NCBI GenBank assembly: GCA_963277665.1
Contig: OY728152.1
Span: 1,182,974,357-1,183,038,356 of the forward strand
DNA from: Viscum album
Taxonomy: Eukaryota > Streptophyta > Magnoliopsida > Santalales > Viscaceae
Direction of reading: 5' to 3'
DNA length: 64,000 bases
Under the pieces are notes generated by a model. The model was not told the DNA's origin. It saw only the letters and a list, made by a program, of their open reading frames with translations, and searched no databases. The translations under genes were made by a program, and so were the position numbers. Of this stretch, positions 24,601 to 40,521 are shown piece by piece (within the stretch, counting starts at the first letter, position 1; the number at the start of each line of letters is the position of its first letter).

Positions 24601-27600
24601 TAAAACAATTATTTAACATTTCATGTAATTTGAATATTTAATGAAATAATTTGAAATGAAATAAATAATATATATAATTTTTACCTTGGATTTTTATTTT
24701 CAATATTGAATATTTAATTTTAATTAAATAATTAGGATACTATAAAATATTATTCATTTTATTTATATAATAATGTTGTAACTATTATGTAATTTTTTTA
24801 TATTCCTTTCCAAACAATAATTTATTTGTAGATATTCCATTAATGCAAATGTATTGTTTATTTTTTGAAGAGGATATATGAATAATTTGGAATGTTTTTT
24901 AAAGTTAATGGACAAAAATTTTCATTAATGGTAGAAATTTCTATCAATATATAAATGGAACTTATTTTTTATTCTTAATGTTATTTATTATAACAATTGG
25001 TTTGAAGAAAAATTATGGAAATCTTATTTTAAAGTTTAAAAGTACAATATTATCCATGAGAGGTTAAAGAGAATGGATGAGTCATCAATGATAAACCAGG
25101 AAGAGCCTTATAAGACTTGAATAAAATAATATTTTACTATGACATGTGGATTTGAATATTGTGATACATGAAAGAACAAGATATTATGTATTGAAGTCAT
25201 TAGAGTTTTTATGTATACAATAATAGCAAAAATGTGTAGCTATATAATATTGTCTAGAATGGGAATGAAAATAAAATCATTAATAAGGTGGAAACACCAC
25301 TATGGTGGAAAATTAGGAGGATAAGGCCACCCAGAAATTATGTCCAATATGAGATGGATTTCCATGTCATGGTAGTCATCGTGGGAATGTAAAAATTAAG
25401 ATATTTGTTTTGGATTTAGGGAGAATACATATGATTTAATGTAATGTTTCAATTGGATGATTCAAAATAATAAATATCACAATACTAGTAATGGATCACC
25501 TAGATGATTTTAATAGAGTAATTTTTAAACACTATAGTAGAGAATATTATGTATTAGTATCATGTGTCATTTAATCCCAATATGAAATGATTATTTGAAG
25601 AAATTATTTTCATGGTTCATTGTTTTGTAATAATAAATGGATTTTAATGTCTTGTTGACAACCTTATGTAATGATATTTTTCATAATAATTCAAATAATG
25701 AAATCATTACATTATATTATCAAACAATGACATTATGATGTGGAATCCAAATTATGAAATATGGTATAAATGATTTTTAATTGAAGGAAGCAATGATATA
25801 TTTGTAGTGTGGAGATATAAAGATTGTGGTTTTTAGTGTCAGAAATTGTACTAAATGAAAACATTTTTTTTTCATGTTCCATGTTATAATATATGTAGAA
25901 TATGTATAATTTAATGAGTTAGATATATTTTGAAATATTGAAACATTTAGTTCTGTATTTATAGAATCCAATTGATGTTCTTGGAAGATTTTAACTACAA
26001 TTAAATTCATGTGTTATATAATATCATTTAAAACCATCATGAATACTGATTTATAGATTAACCATTTATTTGTTATCCTAATGATAGATTAATAATCATA
26101 TACTATACCATATTAATAGAATATATTAGACAGTATGTGTATAAACAATGTAACATATTCAGGAGAGTAATATTAATATATCAGTTTCATGAGAGATTTG
26201 GATTCACATCCATTCAAGAAATTATAATGTATCGAAAAATTTTGGATTCAAATATAGAGTATATTAAATATACTTCCTTTAATAAATATGTAATAAAAAT
26301 TATTTCACTTTGGTATACGTAGGAGGTGTAAATATCATTAGATATATATGTATCTACTCTCAAAACAATTATTTTACCTCAAACAATTTTCTTGAATGTA
26401 GGTTGTTCAGTATAATATATTTAAACTCATAATTAGGACCACAATGATGAATTACCGTCATTTTTATTGTAATTACCATGAATATAACTAAAATTTAAAA
26501 ATAGAAATTATTCCCTCTTTATGTAAGTGTGTGGAGAACTGGTAATATAAATTATTCTATGTGATGTAGTTTTATATTTTATAAACATATTGAAATGTAT
26601 TAATGTCTTTGTATGTATTAACAACTATATAAACTTTTATTCTACCCACACAATGTAGAATAATATATTTTTGATTCCCTAGAACAAAATGTGGTATATT
26701 ATACATGGATATTGTAGAATAAAGTTATAAGTAATAAATATCCATGTGAAGTTTTATCATTTAAATTCATTATCAAATTTATTGATGGGTTGGTTTAATT
26801 TCTTAGAGAGATAGTTTGAAACATAATTCCTATTTATCTATAAAGGAGGTCAAATTATTAGTGGGAAATAAAATAAAGGTTCAAATTTTTAGTCAACATT
26901 ATTCACCTGTCTTCTCAGGGTGCATTGGTTCTCAATAAAAATATTATTTTCCAAATAAGTTGTATTCAATCCACAATGTTTCATATTGATATAATATAAA
27001 CGTTGACTGTTTTTATACATTTCAATTAATATTAAAATACTGTTGTATTTTAATTGAACTAACTACAATAGCTATGATAGGACCACACTGGAAATATTAT
27101 GCACTATGAGGGGTTTGGAATCAGTGATTTGAACCTTTTTAAAAATTAATACTTTTATCCCTTCAAACTCATAGTCCATTTTTATCATGGTTATCTTACT
27201 CAAATTTTATTATTCATATGGGATCATATAATATAATGAAAATATGGAAGATAATATTTTTACAAGGTTCCCTAGTAAATATGATTCACTGGTCCTTCTA
27301 ATAGTTTGGAATTTTTTTATTTCCACAAAACTAATAAGAAATAATCATTTTTCCATGGTTATAGAATGCAGTGAATAAAAATTTAATTATGTCTCACTAT
27401 AACCAAGAGAAAATTCTAATTCTATAGATCATGGACGAATATCATTAATTCATTTTGAGACAATATTGACAAATTAAGAATTTTTATAACACCTAAATGT
27501 CTCCCAGATATTATGATAACTGATTAGAGAAATAATGATGATTTGGGTAACGAACATAAATATTATTCACATGTGACTATCTAATAATTCCTTAATAGAC

Positions 27601-30600
27601 AATACCCAAATTATATGAATGTTAATGTGGAGTAAATATCTCAAAATTCCTCAATACACACTATCAAAAATTGTTATTTTATTATACCTTCTTAGTACAT
27701 ATTAGTGTAAAATATCCATGAAACTGAATCGCATGAAATTTTCAATATTAATTTATAAATGAATGATCATGAAAAAAAATAATAAACATACAACTTAGTT
27801 ATGATGTAGACTGATATTATACTTGTCTACAGACTCAATTTCACTACACTCTATTCATACAATCTATATTGAATGTGCATATATAATCTTCAACCATTAG
27901 TAATGAAACAATAATGGGTATTCCTCGAGTTATAAAAACATTAAATTTTGTTGATTGAGTTATTAGTTTCTTGAGATATATATTGAATAGTTTTATTATT
28001 TAACATTAAATAACGTTTCCTTCTAAAACAAAAGGTTTTATATCACCAAATATCTACATGAATTTCATGTACTTAATTATTAATTCACGCACTAAACTCT
28101 TCAGGAAAACCAAAACAGCTACGCGGGTTATTATTATTTTTATATTAAAGTGAAGAATATTCCTTCATTGAAACTACTTTTTCTTTCAAAAAATATAATT
28201 GCATGATATCAAAATGTTCTCTCCTTCATGTATGTTACATTATGAGGGTTAACTATTCTTGGCTCATGAAATTTTCTATATATGGAACAACATGCTGAAT
28301 ACCAGTGGGAGTAAGCAACTTAAACAATGGTTCACTATATCAGATCTCAACAAAACACTATGAGTGTGTTTTGATACCGGTCATGTTTACATGGTTATTC
28401 TTCATTGTGTGAATCATTGTTTTGCATCCTCTTTCTTTGTAATATCAAGGGGATCATAAATTATTCTACCTCATGTAAAAAAAGAAATGAGATGCTATTT
28501 ATTTGTTTAAAATGTGAGGTCTCATTGAAATCTACAATTTCCGAAACACTATCATCCATGGCTAATTTACTATTTATAGTTGATTTCATAATAACTTTTT
28601 ACGTGTTCAAACATCTCTCTTTTTTTAGTATATTTGATCATTTTTATTTATAATCCTATCGGAATTTATAATATTCAGACGTAGGTAATGTGACATCCAA
28701 AAAAAAATTAAAATTTCTAAATTAATGAATAATTATTTATTTCGGTGAGGTTATCAATTTCATACCATAGTCAACAACACTTCCATGTAAGATCTTCTTG
28801 AATATTTTTTCATTATATAGTTGATCCAAAAATCATGTTATTCTATTTTTTTCATGGATGAACATCCTAATAGCCTAGGATATTAACTATAGATAATATC
28901 ATGAGTTCATTTAATTTTATAATGGTTATTAATGAGTTTAGTTATATTATCGATCATTGTAGCATAGACATTGGCATAAAGAATAAAAAATTATCTCAAC
29001 TGTGAAGACAAAAACCTTGGTATAATAAATGACTGAGATCTATTGGATCATGCATCCATTGTTATATCGGTATTTTTAAAAATACTGAGATCGTTTTATG
29101 TGAAACTCTTTCACATATCAATTTTATCCATGGTTTATTAGAACTATTTTAATGATATTATTCCATCATTGAATCATGTTATGAATCTAATTTCTCCACG
29201 ATAAATTCATTCACATCTTTCACACGCTACCATATAACCCCACTACGTTGTCCACCAGATCACCATGTGGGCGTTTAGTGACCTATAGTTCTCTTCAATG
29301 GAAGCAACGCAATATCCTAGTGGGCCTATGCAAGTCATATGAAGACTCTTCTTAACAAAAATAGGAAGGAAAATTTGGTTACCTTCCATGTGTCAGACCA
29401 CTTTTGTTTCTTAAGTGTTGTAGATGTGTTCTTTTAATGGTCCATTGTAGTCTATTTATTAAGTGAAAAATAACTGAAATGGTAAAGAAAATTCCTCATC
29501 ATAAAGAAAACAAAATTCTAAAATTCCATCATAATATATAATACATGAAAAAATAAAAAATATTCATTATGGTCTTCATTCATTTCATAAATCTTCATGC
29601 AATAATTACTTATATTTAATTCCCTTGATTTTAATAATTATTTAAAACAATATATTCCATTATCTAATTAAAAAATATCTTCATGATAATAAATATTTCC
29701 ATGGAATTAATATTCTATATTAACTTTTTGAATATATTTCCTAAATATCTCTTCAATTTACAATAATATTTTGTCTAATCATAATCATTCTTTCAATAAA
29801 AAGTTTCACCATCGACACATCCCATTGACCTAAAGATCAGATCATTAATCATTAGAGTAATAAAATTAAATAATTCAATATTAATTCATCATGAATATTA
29901 CGGTTGAGTATTTTATCCACCATTTTAACTCACCAACATTTCCATTTTTCTAATATTATATGACTTGGATTCAATAGAAAAATCCTTCATCATGTAATCT
30001 TCAACATATTAAAATCAATGAATTTATTTCATTGACAACCATCAACACATGGTAACAAGGATTGACTAAAAATAAATCACATAAAAAATTTAATTTTGAT
30101 GTTTTATATTGGAGATGTTTGGTTTTTCACATATATGATGTAGTGATATTTGAAAACATATACATTACTGTGATTATTTGAAAATTTATAATGAAATAGT
30201 TCATTATAGAATAAACAACGGATTTTAGACTATACATTAAAGGTTAAGGAATTTTATAAAATCCATTATTGGGCTATAGGTTTTGAAATATAAGAAATAT
30301 AATAATAGGTCTATATAATTTCGTTTAAATTGGAATGTTTTTTGATTTCCACTATTAGTGATGTGTAAAAATATTGAAATTTTGAGGATCTTATAAAAAA
30401 TAATGAAATGTATATTATTGAATAATAAAGGAGATAGAAAATAAAAATAATATGTTCACTATGAATATGAATAATATAATCATGGTTATTTTTTATGATT
30501 CTCTTGATTTATCATAAGCTAATATTGCACTAGAGAATACATTTACATATGATATTTCAATCCCACTCTCTGTGATTGAAAGAAAAAATGATTTCAGTTT

Positions 30601-33600
30601 AATGCTGAAATACATAAAAATTATATATATTATAAAATATTAATTTATTAATAAAAATGATATGTGGTACATATAAGATAAAAAGGATAATTTGTATATG
30701 AAGAATGGAGTATATCATAATGGGATAATATCTTAGACCCTCAAAACTAATTCTATCTTAAATAGATTTTGTTACACAAAACAGTAAAAAAAACAACAAC
30801 CATGTAAAACATGAGAAGAAATATTAAAATTACATGAATAATATAATAATTAGTAGATACGAATTAAATAATCCTTAAATAATAACAAAATAACATTATT
30901 TTCATCGATTAATATATTTGAAATGTTGCATCTCAAAGAACCATGTTAAAAAGGGGGTATGAGTTAATAATAAATGAAATGGTAATTGTGAAAAGATTAT
31001 AATAATATGTAATAATTAAATTTAAAAACTAATATATAAATAATAAACTTTTATAAATACTTATTGAATAGTATTAAAAATACATGACATTCAACAATGT
31101 AATTTCTAATAAAATATGTTTTCTTTATATATTTTGTTTTTATTTAGAATATTAAATATTAATTTATGAATTTAGATTTGAAAAAAACCATGTTATTTGT
31201 TTAATATGGTAAATAATTTCTTAATGTGAATTTATGATACTTTTCTCAAAATATTGATTTTTAGGTGAATAGTGTGAAAAAATTTTAACCAATTACATGA
31301 ATTTTATGAAATTTTTAGTATATATGAATGAATAAGAAATCCATAAAACCAATTTTCCAATAAAAATATGCATTTTATGAGTGAAATCATAATTTTTTAA
31401 AATAAATTAATCTAATAAAAATTATTTTAACCTGAAAAAATTTAGTTATATTTTTTAAAAAATATTCTAAATACATTATATGTTTATTATTTTAAAATAG
31501 TTTATTATTAGTTTTTAAAATATAATATTTTTAAATTGTTTTTTATTTTTGAAATAATTCGAACAAATTATTTTATAAATTACAATTTAGTTTTGTGTAT
31601 AATTTAAAAATTACATTGTTAAGATCTTATTACACTGGAGAATCCCAAAAATGGAAAGAACAAGTATCATAATAGGTAAATTTCCCAAGATCTTAAAAAT
31701 ATTTTTTAATTTTTTTTTAATATTTTTGTCCACCTTATTAATATACTACTATATTATTTATTAATTATGGGGTCAGTATCCACTAGTGTGACATCCCATT
31801 GTTGAAATACTTTTGGTATTTACAAAATGCCATTTCTTTTTAGTAATAGGTGGTGAAATACTCTCCTCACAAGTATTCACTCAACAACCCCATATTTTCA
31901 TCACAATTTCGACCCAAAATACAAATAAATAATTTAATACAATGGTAATAGGTTCTTTTCGTCCCCATATTCCTCATCTTTAAGGCTTATACCCTGTTGT
32001 AAATTTTATAATCCAAGAAGTGAGGTATAAATTTTAACCAATCGTTTCTCATTTATTTTTATTTATGTTAAAGAATTATTCCTAAAATTAAATTGAACCA
32101 ACAAAAAATTACAACATTATTATCAATAATGTACTTGAATGTTTTTATTATTTTGTTACAATCGTTAAACACCCATCTCATATCCATTATGAAAAAAAGT
32201 AGTCAACTGCGCATTTTGTGGGCTTCTACCACAAAGATACAACATGTTTAATTTTCAATCAACTCTATATGATTACGATGATAATATGGGATTTAAAATA
32301 AATTATTATATTTATTTAATATTTATGATTCATAAATAATATAATATATTTCCCAATTCATCATTCGAATGAAATTTTAATCATCATCAATGTGTTAATG
32401 TGGACAATTTCCTCAAAAGAAAGATTGGTTTCCATTTTTATTTTCCTAAAATCCTTAAATAGATAATAATATTAATGGGTTTAATTGATATATATTCTAT
32501 TAAAATTTTACTAAGAATAGTCAATCTATTATTTGAATACTACAATCAATATGGTCATTTAACAATTGTGTAATGTTTAAGAATCCAAAATAGCATTCAA
32601 AGAGAAAACCTTCTTGTCTTTATAGTATGAAAAATCATTGTATATGTTATATTTATCTAATATGTGATTAATAATATTAAATAAAATATAATACACACTA
32701 AATTATATCATTATCCATATATCATAAATCTATTACTACAGAACACCCACATAGTCATCCACATTTTATGATACATTCTTCTTTAGGTAGCATTAAACCT
32801 ATTAAAATATTTTATGATTTTTTTCATGGATTAAAATAGGAACATAATGATGGTATATATTAATATAAATATTTTTAAAATTATTTTTTTCATTTTTTTC
32901 ATTATTATAAAATAAATTAATATAGAATTCAGCTTTCATTATTTCCTAATCACCAAAACATGATCATCATTTTTATATTCATAATGGATTGTTACCAAAC
33001 AAATTCAATGAAATAAATTATATAATTCAATCTATGATGAATCATCAGTTAAATTAATTTTAATTATAACATAACAATGATATTTCTTACAATAATGAAT
33101 ACCAATAGAGTATTTTGAAACCAGTTAAATATAATTAAGATCACTCACACCTAATTATAAAAATAGATATTAACTAACTTCTATGAACTATGAGTATAAT
33201 TTCAAATGAATTCATTAAAACATAATTTATAAAAATGTTGTTATTAAATATAAAAATAATATATCTATTATTTAGTGTCACCCAAACATTTTGTATAGAA
33301 TTATTACATCTTATTAAATGATTATTCAACACATAACATTATGATCCATAGAAGAATATTATTGGTTTATTCCCCATTAAAAATTGAAATTAAAATATTT
33401 TACATAATAGATATACATTATCTCCTAAAAATTTATTTATATATAAAACACTTCTTCGACCTATTAGAATGAATACCATTCACAATAACATATTTATATG
33501 AAACATCACAATGTCTTTTCATAGATTTTTATTAATGGTAAAAAAAGGATTTATAAATTTTTTAGTTAATTAAAAAATGTTAATTGGGTTATGAGAAAAA

Positions 33601-35501
33601 GAAATTAGCCTTTTAAAACAGGAAAATCATATCATTGATCAAAATAATGATTCATGGATTAATGTTAGGAATCTCATAAGACTTTATTTATAACAAAATT
33701 CAATTACAGGACCCATGAGTGTAATTCATTGAAATAAGGAATATGTTTGGGAAATAAAAATTAGAATAGAAATGAATTTTTATTAGTAATGATAAATAAA
33801 TAAAAATTCATACTCAGTTGGGTTCACTCCTAATTCCATTATACCCTTAGTCAAGGTTCAATTAATAGACTATCAAAATGGAAAATGAAAATTAATAAAC
33901 TGGTTTCACTCCCCATTCTAGTCTTTATTGTCTCATTAGATATCCATATTTACCCAATGCATTAGTAGTCAACATAATGGTTTCCCACTAATCACATAAT
34001 AATAATCCATTCACATGAGGTCCTTATGACCATAAATCATTCAACATATATCATAGTATGTGGAAAAGAAAATCTAATTCATAAAAATTTCAACATTTCA
34101 ACATATCCTAACCTATTAGAAATAAATGAGCTATATTAACGACTCATCCTAATAATCATAGAAAAAATAGATAATGAAGATAATATATAATCCTTTAATA
34201 ACATAACATATAAATAAAAAATATCATCATTTGATTTAATAATAAATGAAAAACATCCTTAAATAATAAATGAAAAATTTCATAAGGAAAATACCATATT
34301 TATTTTAAGATAACTTAATTATATTCTTGAATAAATATGAAAATATAATGGAAAAAATTTTCACTCGGGATAACATTATAATCATGTGGATTATGATTCA
34401 AATTGTTCTTCATATATTATGGGGGAAAAATTAAATCATGTTGGGATGTTAAAAAATAATTTAGTTCAGATTTTTAGTGAAATATCAAAACTAACTCATT
34501 CAGAAAACGAAAAGTGTTTTTTAAAACATTACACAAATAATCAAAAAAATTCTAAAATTAATTTATGCTGATATAAGATACTCTTATAAATATTCGTGAA
34601 ATAATTGAAAAAAACATGGCCATGTAAGGAAAATACTTCTTACCATAGAGGAAAAATTAAATATTTTTTTTATGATTTTTATCTTATTTTATTTATGTGC
34701 CAATGTGGGGGTAATTGTATTGTCACATGAAAATTACATGAATGAACCAATTAAATTAAAATTACTGATATTATAGAGATTTATATCATGAAATACTATC
34801 ATCAGATACTTAATCATTCACAATTATTGAAATAAATGTGATTTAGACTTAAGACACTCACCAATTTGGAATTGTAGGAATCAATAGCTCTGGAAGTAGA
34901 GGCAATTTTATGTATATTTTTGTTCCCATATTTTTATTTAAAATTATCATAAAATAAATTTTTGTGTAGTATATAAACCATATAAAAGAATCAGGGGTTG
35001 AATATTTCATGGATCTAACCAAAATAAAAGTGAGACTGAAATCCATTACCTCATGTATGACAGGGTTTGAAAGAACTATATCCTCCTATATAATATGTTA
35101 AATTTTATTATAAATGTATGAATGATAATTTAAATAAGTAAAAAATCAAACATTATCATATTATAGAATTTCTATAAGCCTTAATTTATAATTTCTTATT
35201 GAAAAGTAATTTTTATGAGTTAGATATTTTATCTTTAGTAAGGGTATCAAATCGATAAATCTTGTCCTTGTACTCTGATCATGGTTATAGAATATACATA
35301 ACATATATCCTAATATAAATATTATATTATTTATTAATAAACATATTTATACAAATTGAAAATAGGTAGATATAAAAAAATTATTTACACCATACATGGA
35401 GATGGTAAGTCGTATGTCCAAATGAACAACGCATTCAATTTCAATTTAAAATATGGAATGAATTATAATTTTTTTTTATAATACTACTATAATTATATTA
35501 T
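21624..35501. other. AT-rich sequence without recognisable genes
   Basis: About 14 kb in which strand composition alternates: A/C-rich around 21.7-23.3 kb and 32-34.5 kb, G/A-rich around 25-26 kb. This suggests stacked transposon debris of differing orientation. Two isolated LTR-start-like words, TGTGACATCC at 28689 and TGTGACATCCC at 31787, are the only structural hints. A less AT-rich patch at 29215-29460 has no recognised family. Confidence 0.4.
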
Positions 35502-35556
35502 CATATATTACATATATATTACATATATATTACATATATATTACATATATATACAT
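35502..35556. repeat. short tandem repeat, 11-bp unit CATATATATTA
   Basis: Three perfect and two imperfect tandem copies in a TA-rich context; probably replication slippage. Confidence 0.9.
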
Positions 35557-38500
35557 TAAATTTATCATTATTACCTTATATTTAAAATGATAATGAAAAA
35601 CTTAAAACACAGCTTTATGGTGGTGGAACTCCACATGATAGAAGGAATGATGTTATTATCTTCCAAAAAATTGGAATAAAAAATTGTACTTATGAATTTA
35701 TAATTAAATATAAAAAATTATTTCTCAAATATTATATATAAACATTAATCCTGACATAGAATTCAACCATGAAAAATGATTTTTATTGCAAGATAGAGGT
35801 CGTTTTCCACATGTATGCTGAAGAAATACTATCATGTCCCCTTTAATTGAAAAATGTGTGAATATATATGATTAAATAATATTTATAATATATTATTATT
35901 TAAATATGCTAATTATTTTTGATTTATAATAAATATAATATATTTATAGGTGTTAAAAGAACAAATAAATGGAAAGTGGTCGGGAAGAATGTGTACCTCT
36001 TCTTTTGTATCCCCCGTTTTGATCAATTCCTATACAATATCATTGCAGTCATTGGAGAATAGTAGAACTCTTAAATAAATATTTGGTATGTTGAGAAGAG
36101 AATTTGGTAGCTCTTTTATATATATTTCTGAATTTTGTGTAAATTAGAGATTTTTTTTCCATGAAAATCGGGGGAGAGGACACCCATGGAATTTTGTAAA
36201 AGATAAAAATATATTAGATCTATATAGATGGATAATGCTTTTAAATGGTGAATTATTAGAACATGGGATCATATTCAGTTGATATATTTCCACAAATTTA
36301 TATACAAAGGCTTAATTGGAAAATCCACACTTATAACTTTCTTAAACCCATGATGAACCTATTTTAAGCATAAACATGGTAACCATTTTTTACCATTTAT
36401 TACGCTTCATCTGTAAAAAAATTATTTTGTTCTTATTATAAACTAATAATTTTGACGATTCCATATATTGAATATATTTAATCACATTCGCTTCATTTAA
36501 AATTTAATATATAATTAATCTAAAAAATATTATGAAAGACATGTTTCAAAAAAAAATTATTTCATATAAGACGTTTATATAATGAATTCCAGTATGAAAA
36601 TAATTACAATGACCATGGTTGGATTATTCATAAAATATATGAACAATGATTTCCCTTAAACCGTAATATGAAAATGGACCAATTGAATTCTTTAATTTTA
36701 AGAAATTTATTATATAAAAATTATTTTTTTTCATCTATTGATAAATAAATCATTATTCTCATAAAATTAGAAAAAATTTTATTTATAATAATTTGGAACC
36801 TATTTATTAAAAAATTAAGATGAATTTATGAAATTCATTTTGTAAAAGTGGAAGAAATAAATTATATTACACGCTAGAAAAACCTACAAAAAACTATTTT
36901 TGGGGAAAATTTTATTTTTTGAATCATATACAGATATTAATTAATATTTTGTATTTTTATAAATATATATTTTTAATCTAAAACCTTTATATATATTTTT
37001 ATAATATTTGGTAATTTCAATTCAGTTTTCTAATTTAATGGAAATTTTATGGAAAAAAATATCTATTATGGTTAATTTAGTCATGGGTTTGTATTTATCT
37101 CATTATATAAATTCAATTATATTTTTTTGAAGGGAATTATATCCCAAAATTCTAGGATTTTATAATTTTCATAAATGAGGATTAATTTCATTCGATTAAT
37201 TGGGGGTAAATATGAAGGGTTTATTAGTGTCAATTTAGATGTTTCAAGACATGATACATGTTATACACCATATTTCCCTTAGATGGTGTAATATTTATTT
37301 AACATCCCAAAAACGTTTTGATTTTTATTAATTTATTTGTATATAAAAATACAAATCATGTTATATTATTTAAAATAATTTTGATTAAATTTTTACTCAT
37401 TTCCTTAGAGATTTTGGAAACAAATTTTTTTATTTTTGATCATTCTGTTGAACATATTTCACGTTGGTTTAGAAAATTGAGCCCTCTTATTTTAATATAT
37501 GGTAGAATCTAATTTCTTATATTCTTACCACATAAAACCATTTAAAATTTTTATACATCATGGAGTATTTTTCTTTTATGGGATATTGGTAACCCAATTA
37601 TTCATTAATTAATTTTTTATTTTATATCATGATAATTTTTCTTTGATAATGTTGTTCCCCACAATAATATTTTATTATATGGAATTTTATAATCCTCTTT
37701 GAGAAAATAATTTTTGAAAAAAATATTGTTTCGTTATACTGTTTACAATGATTATTTTAAAAAATGATAATTTCAATGTTTCAAATAATTTTCAATCATA
37801 TTAAATTGTCTCATATTTAACACCACATTTTTATACATAACATTTTTACACAATCAAGTATCTAATAATCGATATAATTTTTATAATTAACAGTTTTTCA
37901 AAATCATTCTCCACCACATTTAAAAGTTAATTTTTAATTTTACGTGGTTAATTTTAATTTAATTAAATTTTTTTCCCCATAATTCTCTATTATGATTTGA
38001 CCACAATTTTTCTTTTCAAATTAATATATATCTACATTTAATGTGATTTATGTTTCATGGGTTGTTATATAAAAAATATGTATCGGTTTTATTTGGAGTA
38101 TTATACTTTCTGCATCAATCAATTAATCAATTTTTCCATTTTTGGGTAATATTATTCAATGAATTTTTTAGAAGGATATTTATCATCAATGTCATCATAT
38201 TTTTATGTTTTTCTTATTACTCCAATAATGTGTTTTGTTAAAAAAATTAAACACCTTTTTTGTAGATGTCTTATGTGATTACATTTTATTTTATTGAATT
38301 GATTATTCATATTAAATTTATTATGTAATCTTCTTAGGTGTATAATTTTAGTTTTTATTTCTCCCATTACATTTCTTATGTGGATATGTTATGTTTTATT
38401 CCGTTTATTTATGGTTTTCTACTAGGTTTTGTACATAAATTGATTGAATAAATTATTATACGAACTATATATCCATTATACACATGGTATAAATACCAAA

Positions 38501-40521
38501 TTCTTTTTATACAAATTTGATGGTATTTACGTAGAATCATACATGATGTCCTTGGATAAATAAGATTACTCCATTGGAAACTATTTATGTATTATTTCGA
38601 ACATGTTTTTATTTGATTTTTCTTTATGATGGTATTTTACATGGAATACATGTGTATGGACAATCTTAAAGTAATTTGTGTCCCTTATGTATCCCTATAT
38701 TATATTATGTATATATTTTAATCCCACAAGACAATGGTGAAATTATTATTTATGATTGATCCTATATTATAAATAGGTGATTGAATCTTGATCCACCAAT
38801 TCAAACATGTGGGTGAAGCCTGATTCATTAAGGGAAATATGTTATGTTACTTGATCATCCTAGGAAATAATGATTTTATTTTATTCAAATAGAATGTAAT
38901 ATTGAACTAAAAATAAGGAAAACTAGGGAATCATGGACATTTATTAGTTAATGAAATAGTGAACCCCAAGGTAATCCCAACTAACTATGTTATCCCCTAT
39001 TAGGGAAATGATATAAAGATAGAGTATCATGTAATATTCACTTTTTGTGAGGTCATTGAATCATGAAATTCAATAAATTTTTCTCCCCACCCTTGGAGTG
39101 AATGATATACATGTACTTGTTCATAAGTCCCATGAACATATAGATGACATAAGAGACTGAACATGGGATGAAACCAAATCCATGTAAATATTTTAAAACA
39201 TTTATAGAATAATTTGAGACTAATGTAAGATTGATATTTTAATACTGAAATAGTATGAGGCCTTTTTGAATTTCATTTTCTTCAGCATCAAGTGAGTTGT
39301 CGCTTATAATGTATATAGTGGAAGAATTACTACCTGATCCTTGAGGATCATGACAATGTTGCGACCCCACATGAGACTGATATATGAATAACCATCCATG
39401 TTGATCTTATGTATAATTATTTTATGACACCAAGAGATCTATCATGCTAGTGTAGTGCTGAGGATAGTTTGGTGGGGTGTTCTGTTGGAAAAAATTGGTA
39501 ATAGTGAGGGGAAATCATCCAAATTATTGAGAAATCAAGTTAGATTATATAATAAGATATATATTCTAAAAGAACGTGTTTTCTTTACACATGTTATCCC
39601 ATTGAAGATATATTCGTTACTTACTACTAGAGAAACCAAAATACCACTATGAGGATCAACTATGTATCCCTCTTCTATGGACCAAATATACAAAAAACTA
39701 AAAACTAGAGATCAGTTAAATAGGTACAATATGATCATGAGAAGGGAGAATTGTCTAATATATAGAGATGTTCCCCACAGTTTTCTCCCATTCACTTTAA
39801 ATTGATATGTGAGCTGATGTTTCTTATTATGTCAAACTGAAACATGTCTACCGATACATGAGGATAATTATTTCATTCACAGTATTATTATCTATAGGGA
39901 AGTAATATTTTCTAATGATGCACATGAAGATGTTTTATTTTTCATGGGCCCCTAGACCTAAAATAAACTCACCCCATTTTTCAAGATCATTAGATGCTAT
40001 AAACTCTATGGATGTTATTCACTAAGATGAATCCCAAGGATTATCCTGTGAATATTATGCTATCTAGATTGGAGTTCATCACAACGAGGTAAATTTTTTC
40101 ATACAAATTATATTATATAATAACATCGATGAACCCTAGGTATATACTTAATTTCCAAAAAAAATATGCACACTATTGGGAATCTAGGAATACCTATCAT
40201 GTGGTCGACTAAGTTGGTGTTCTCTAAATTAGCATATTACCTTACAATAATCCAATGATTATGTAATAAAAATACTAACATGTGATATTTAATAATTAAT
40301 GGTAAATAAGATGAATACAATCTCAATATTCCCCTTTCACTCTGATTATTTTCCACAATAAGCCATAAAAAATGTGTCGGTCTATCACATGATATATTAA
40401 CAAGCGTACGCTGTACTGGTCATGATAAGCTCCTAACAAAGAGTCTTTCCTCCATATAAAACCATTCCATTCAATCCGACGAAGCCTAGAAGTGATTTAC
40501 CGTAGAATGTAAATCTCATAT
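35557..40521. other. AT-rich sequence without recognisable genes
   Basis: 35.6-38.7 kb is featureless and AT-rich. From about 38.7 to 40.5 kb G+C rises a little, and a 65-codon frame (39455-39652) lies on the plus strand, but no motif is recognisable. This last stretch may be eroded retrotransposon interior, judged by composition only. Confidence 0.35.
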
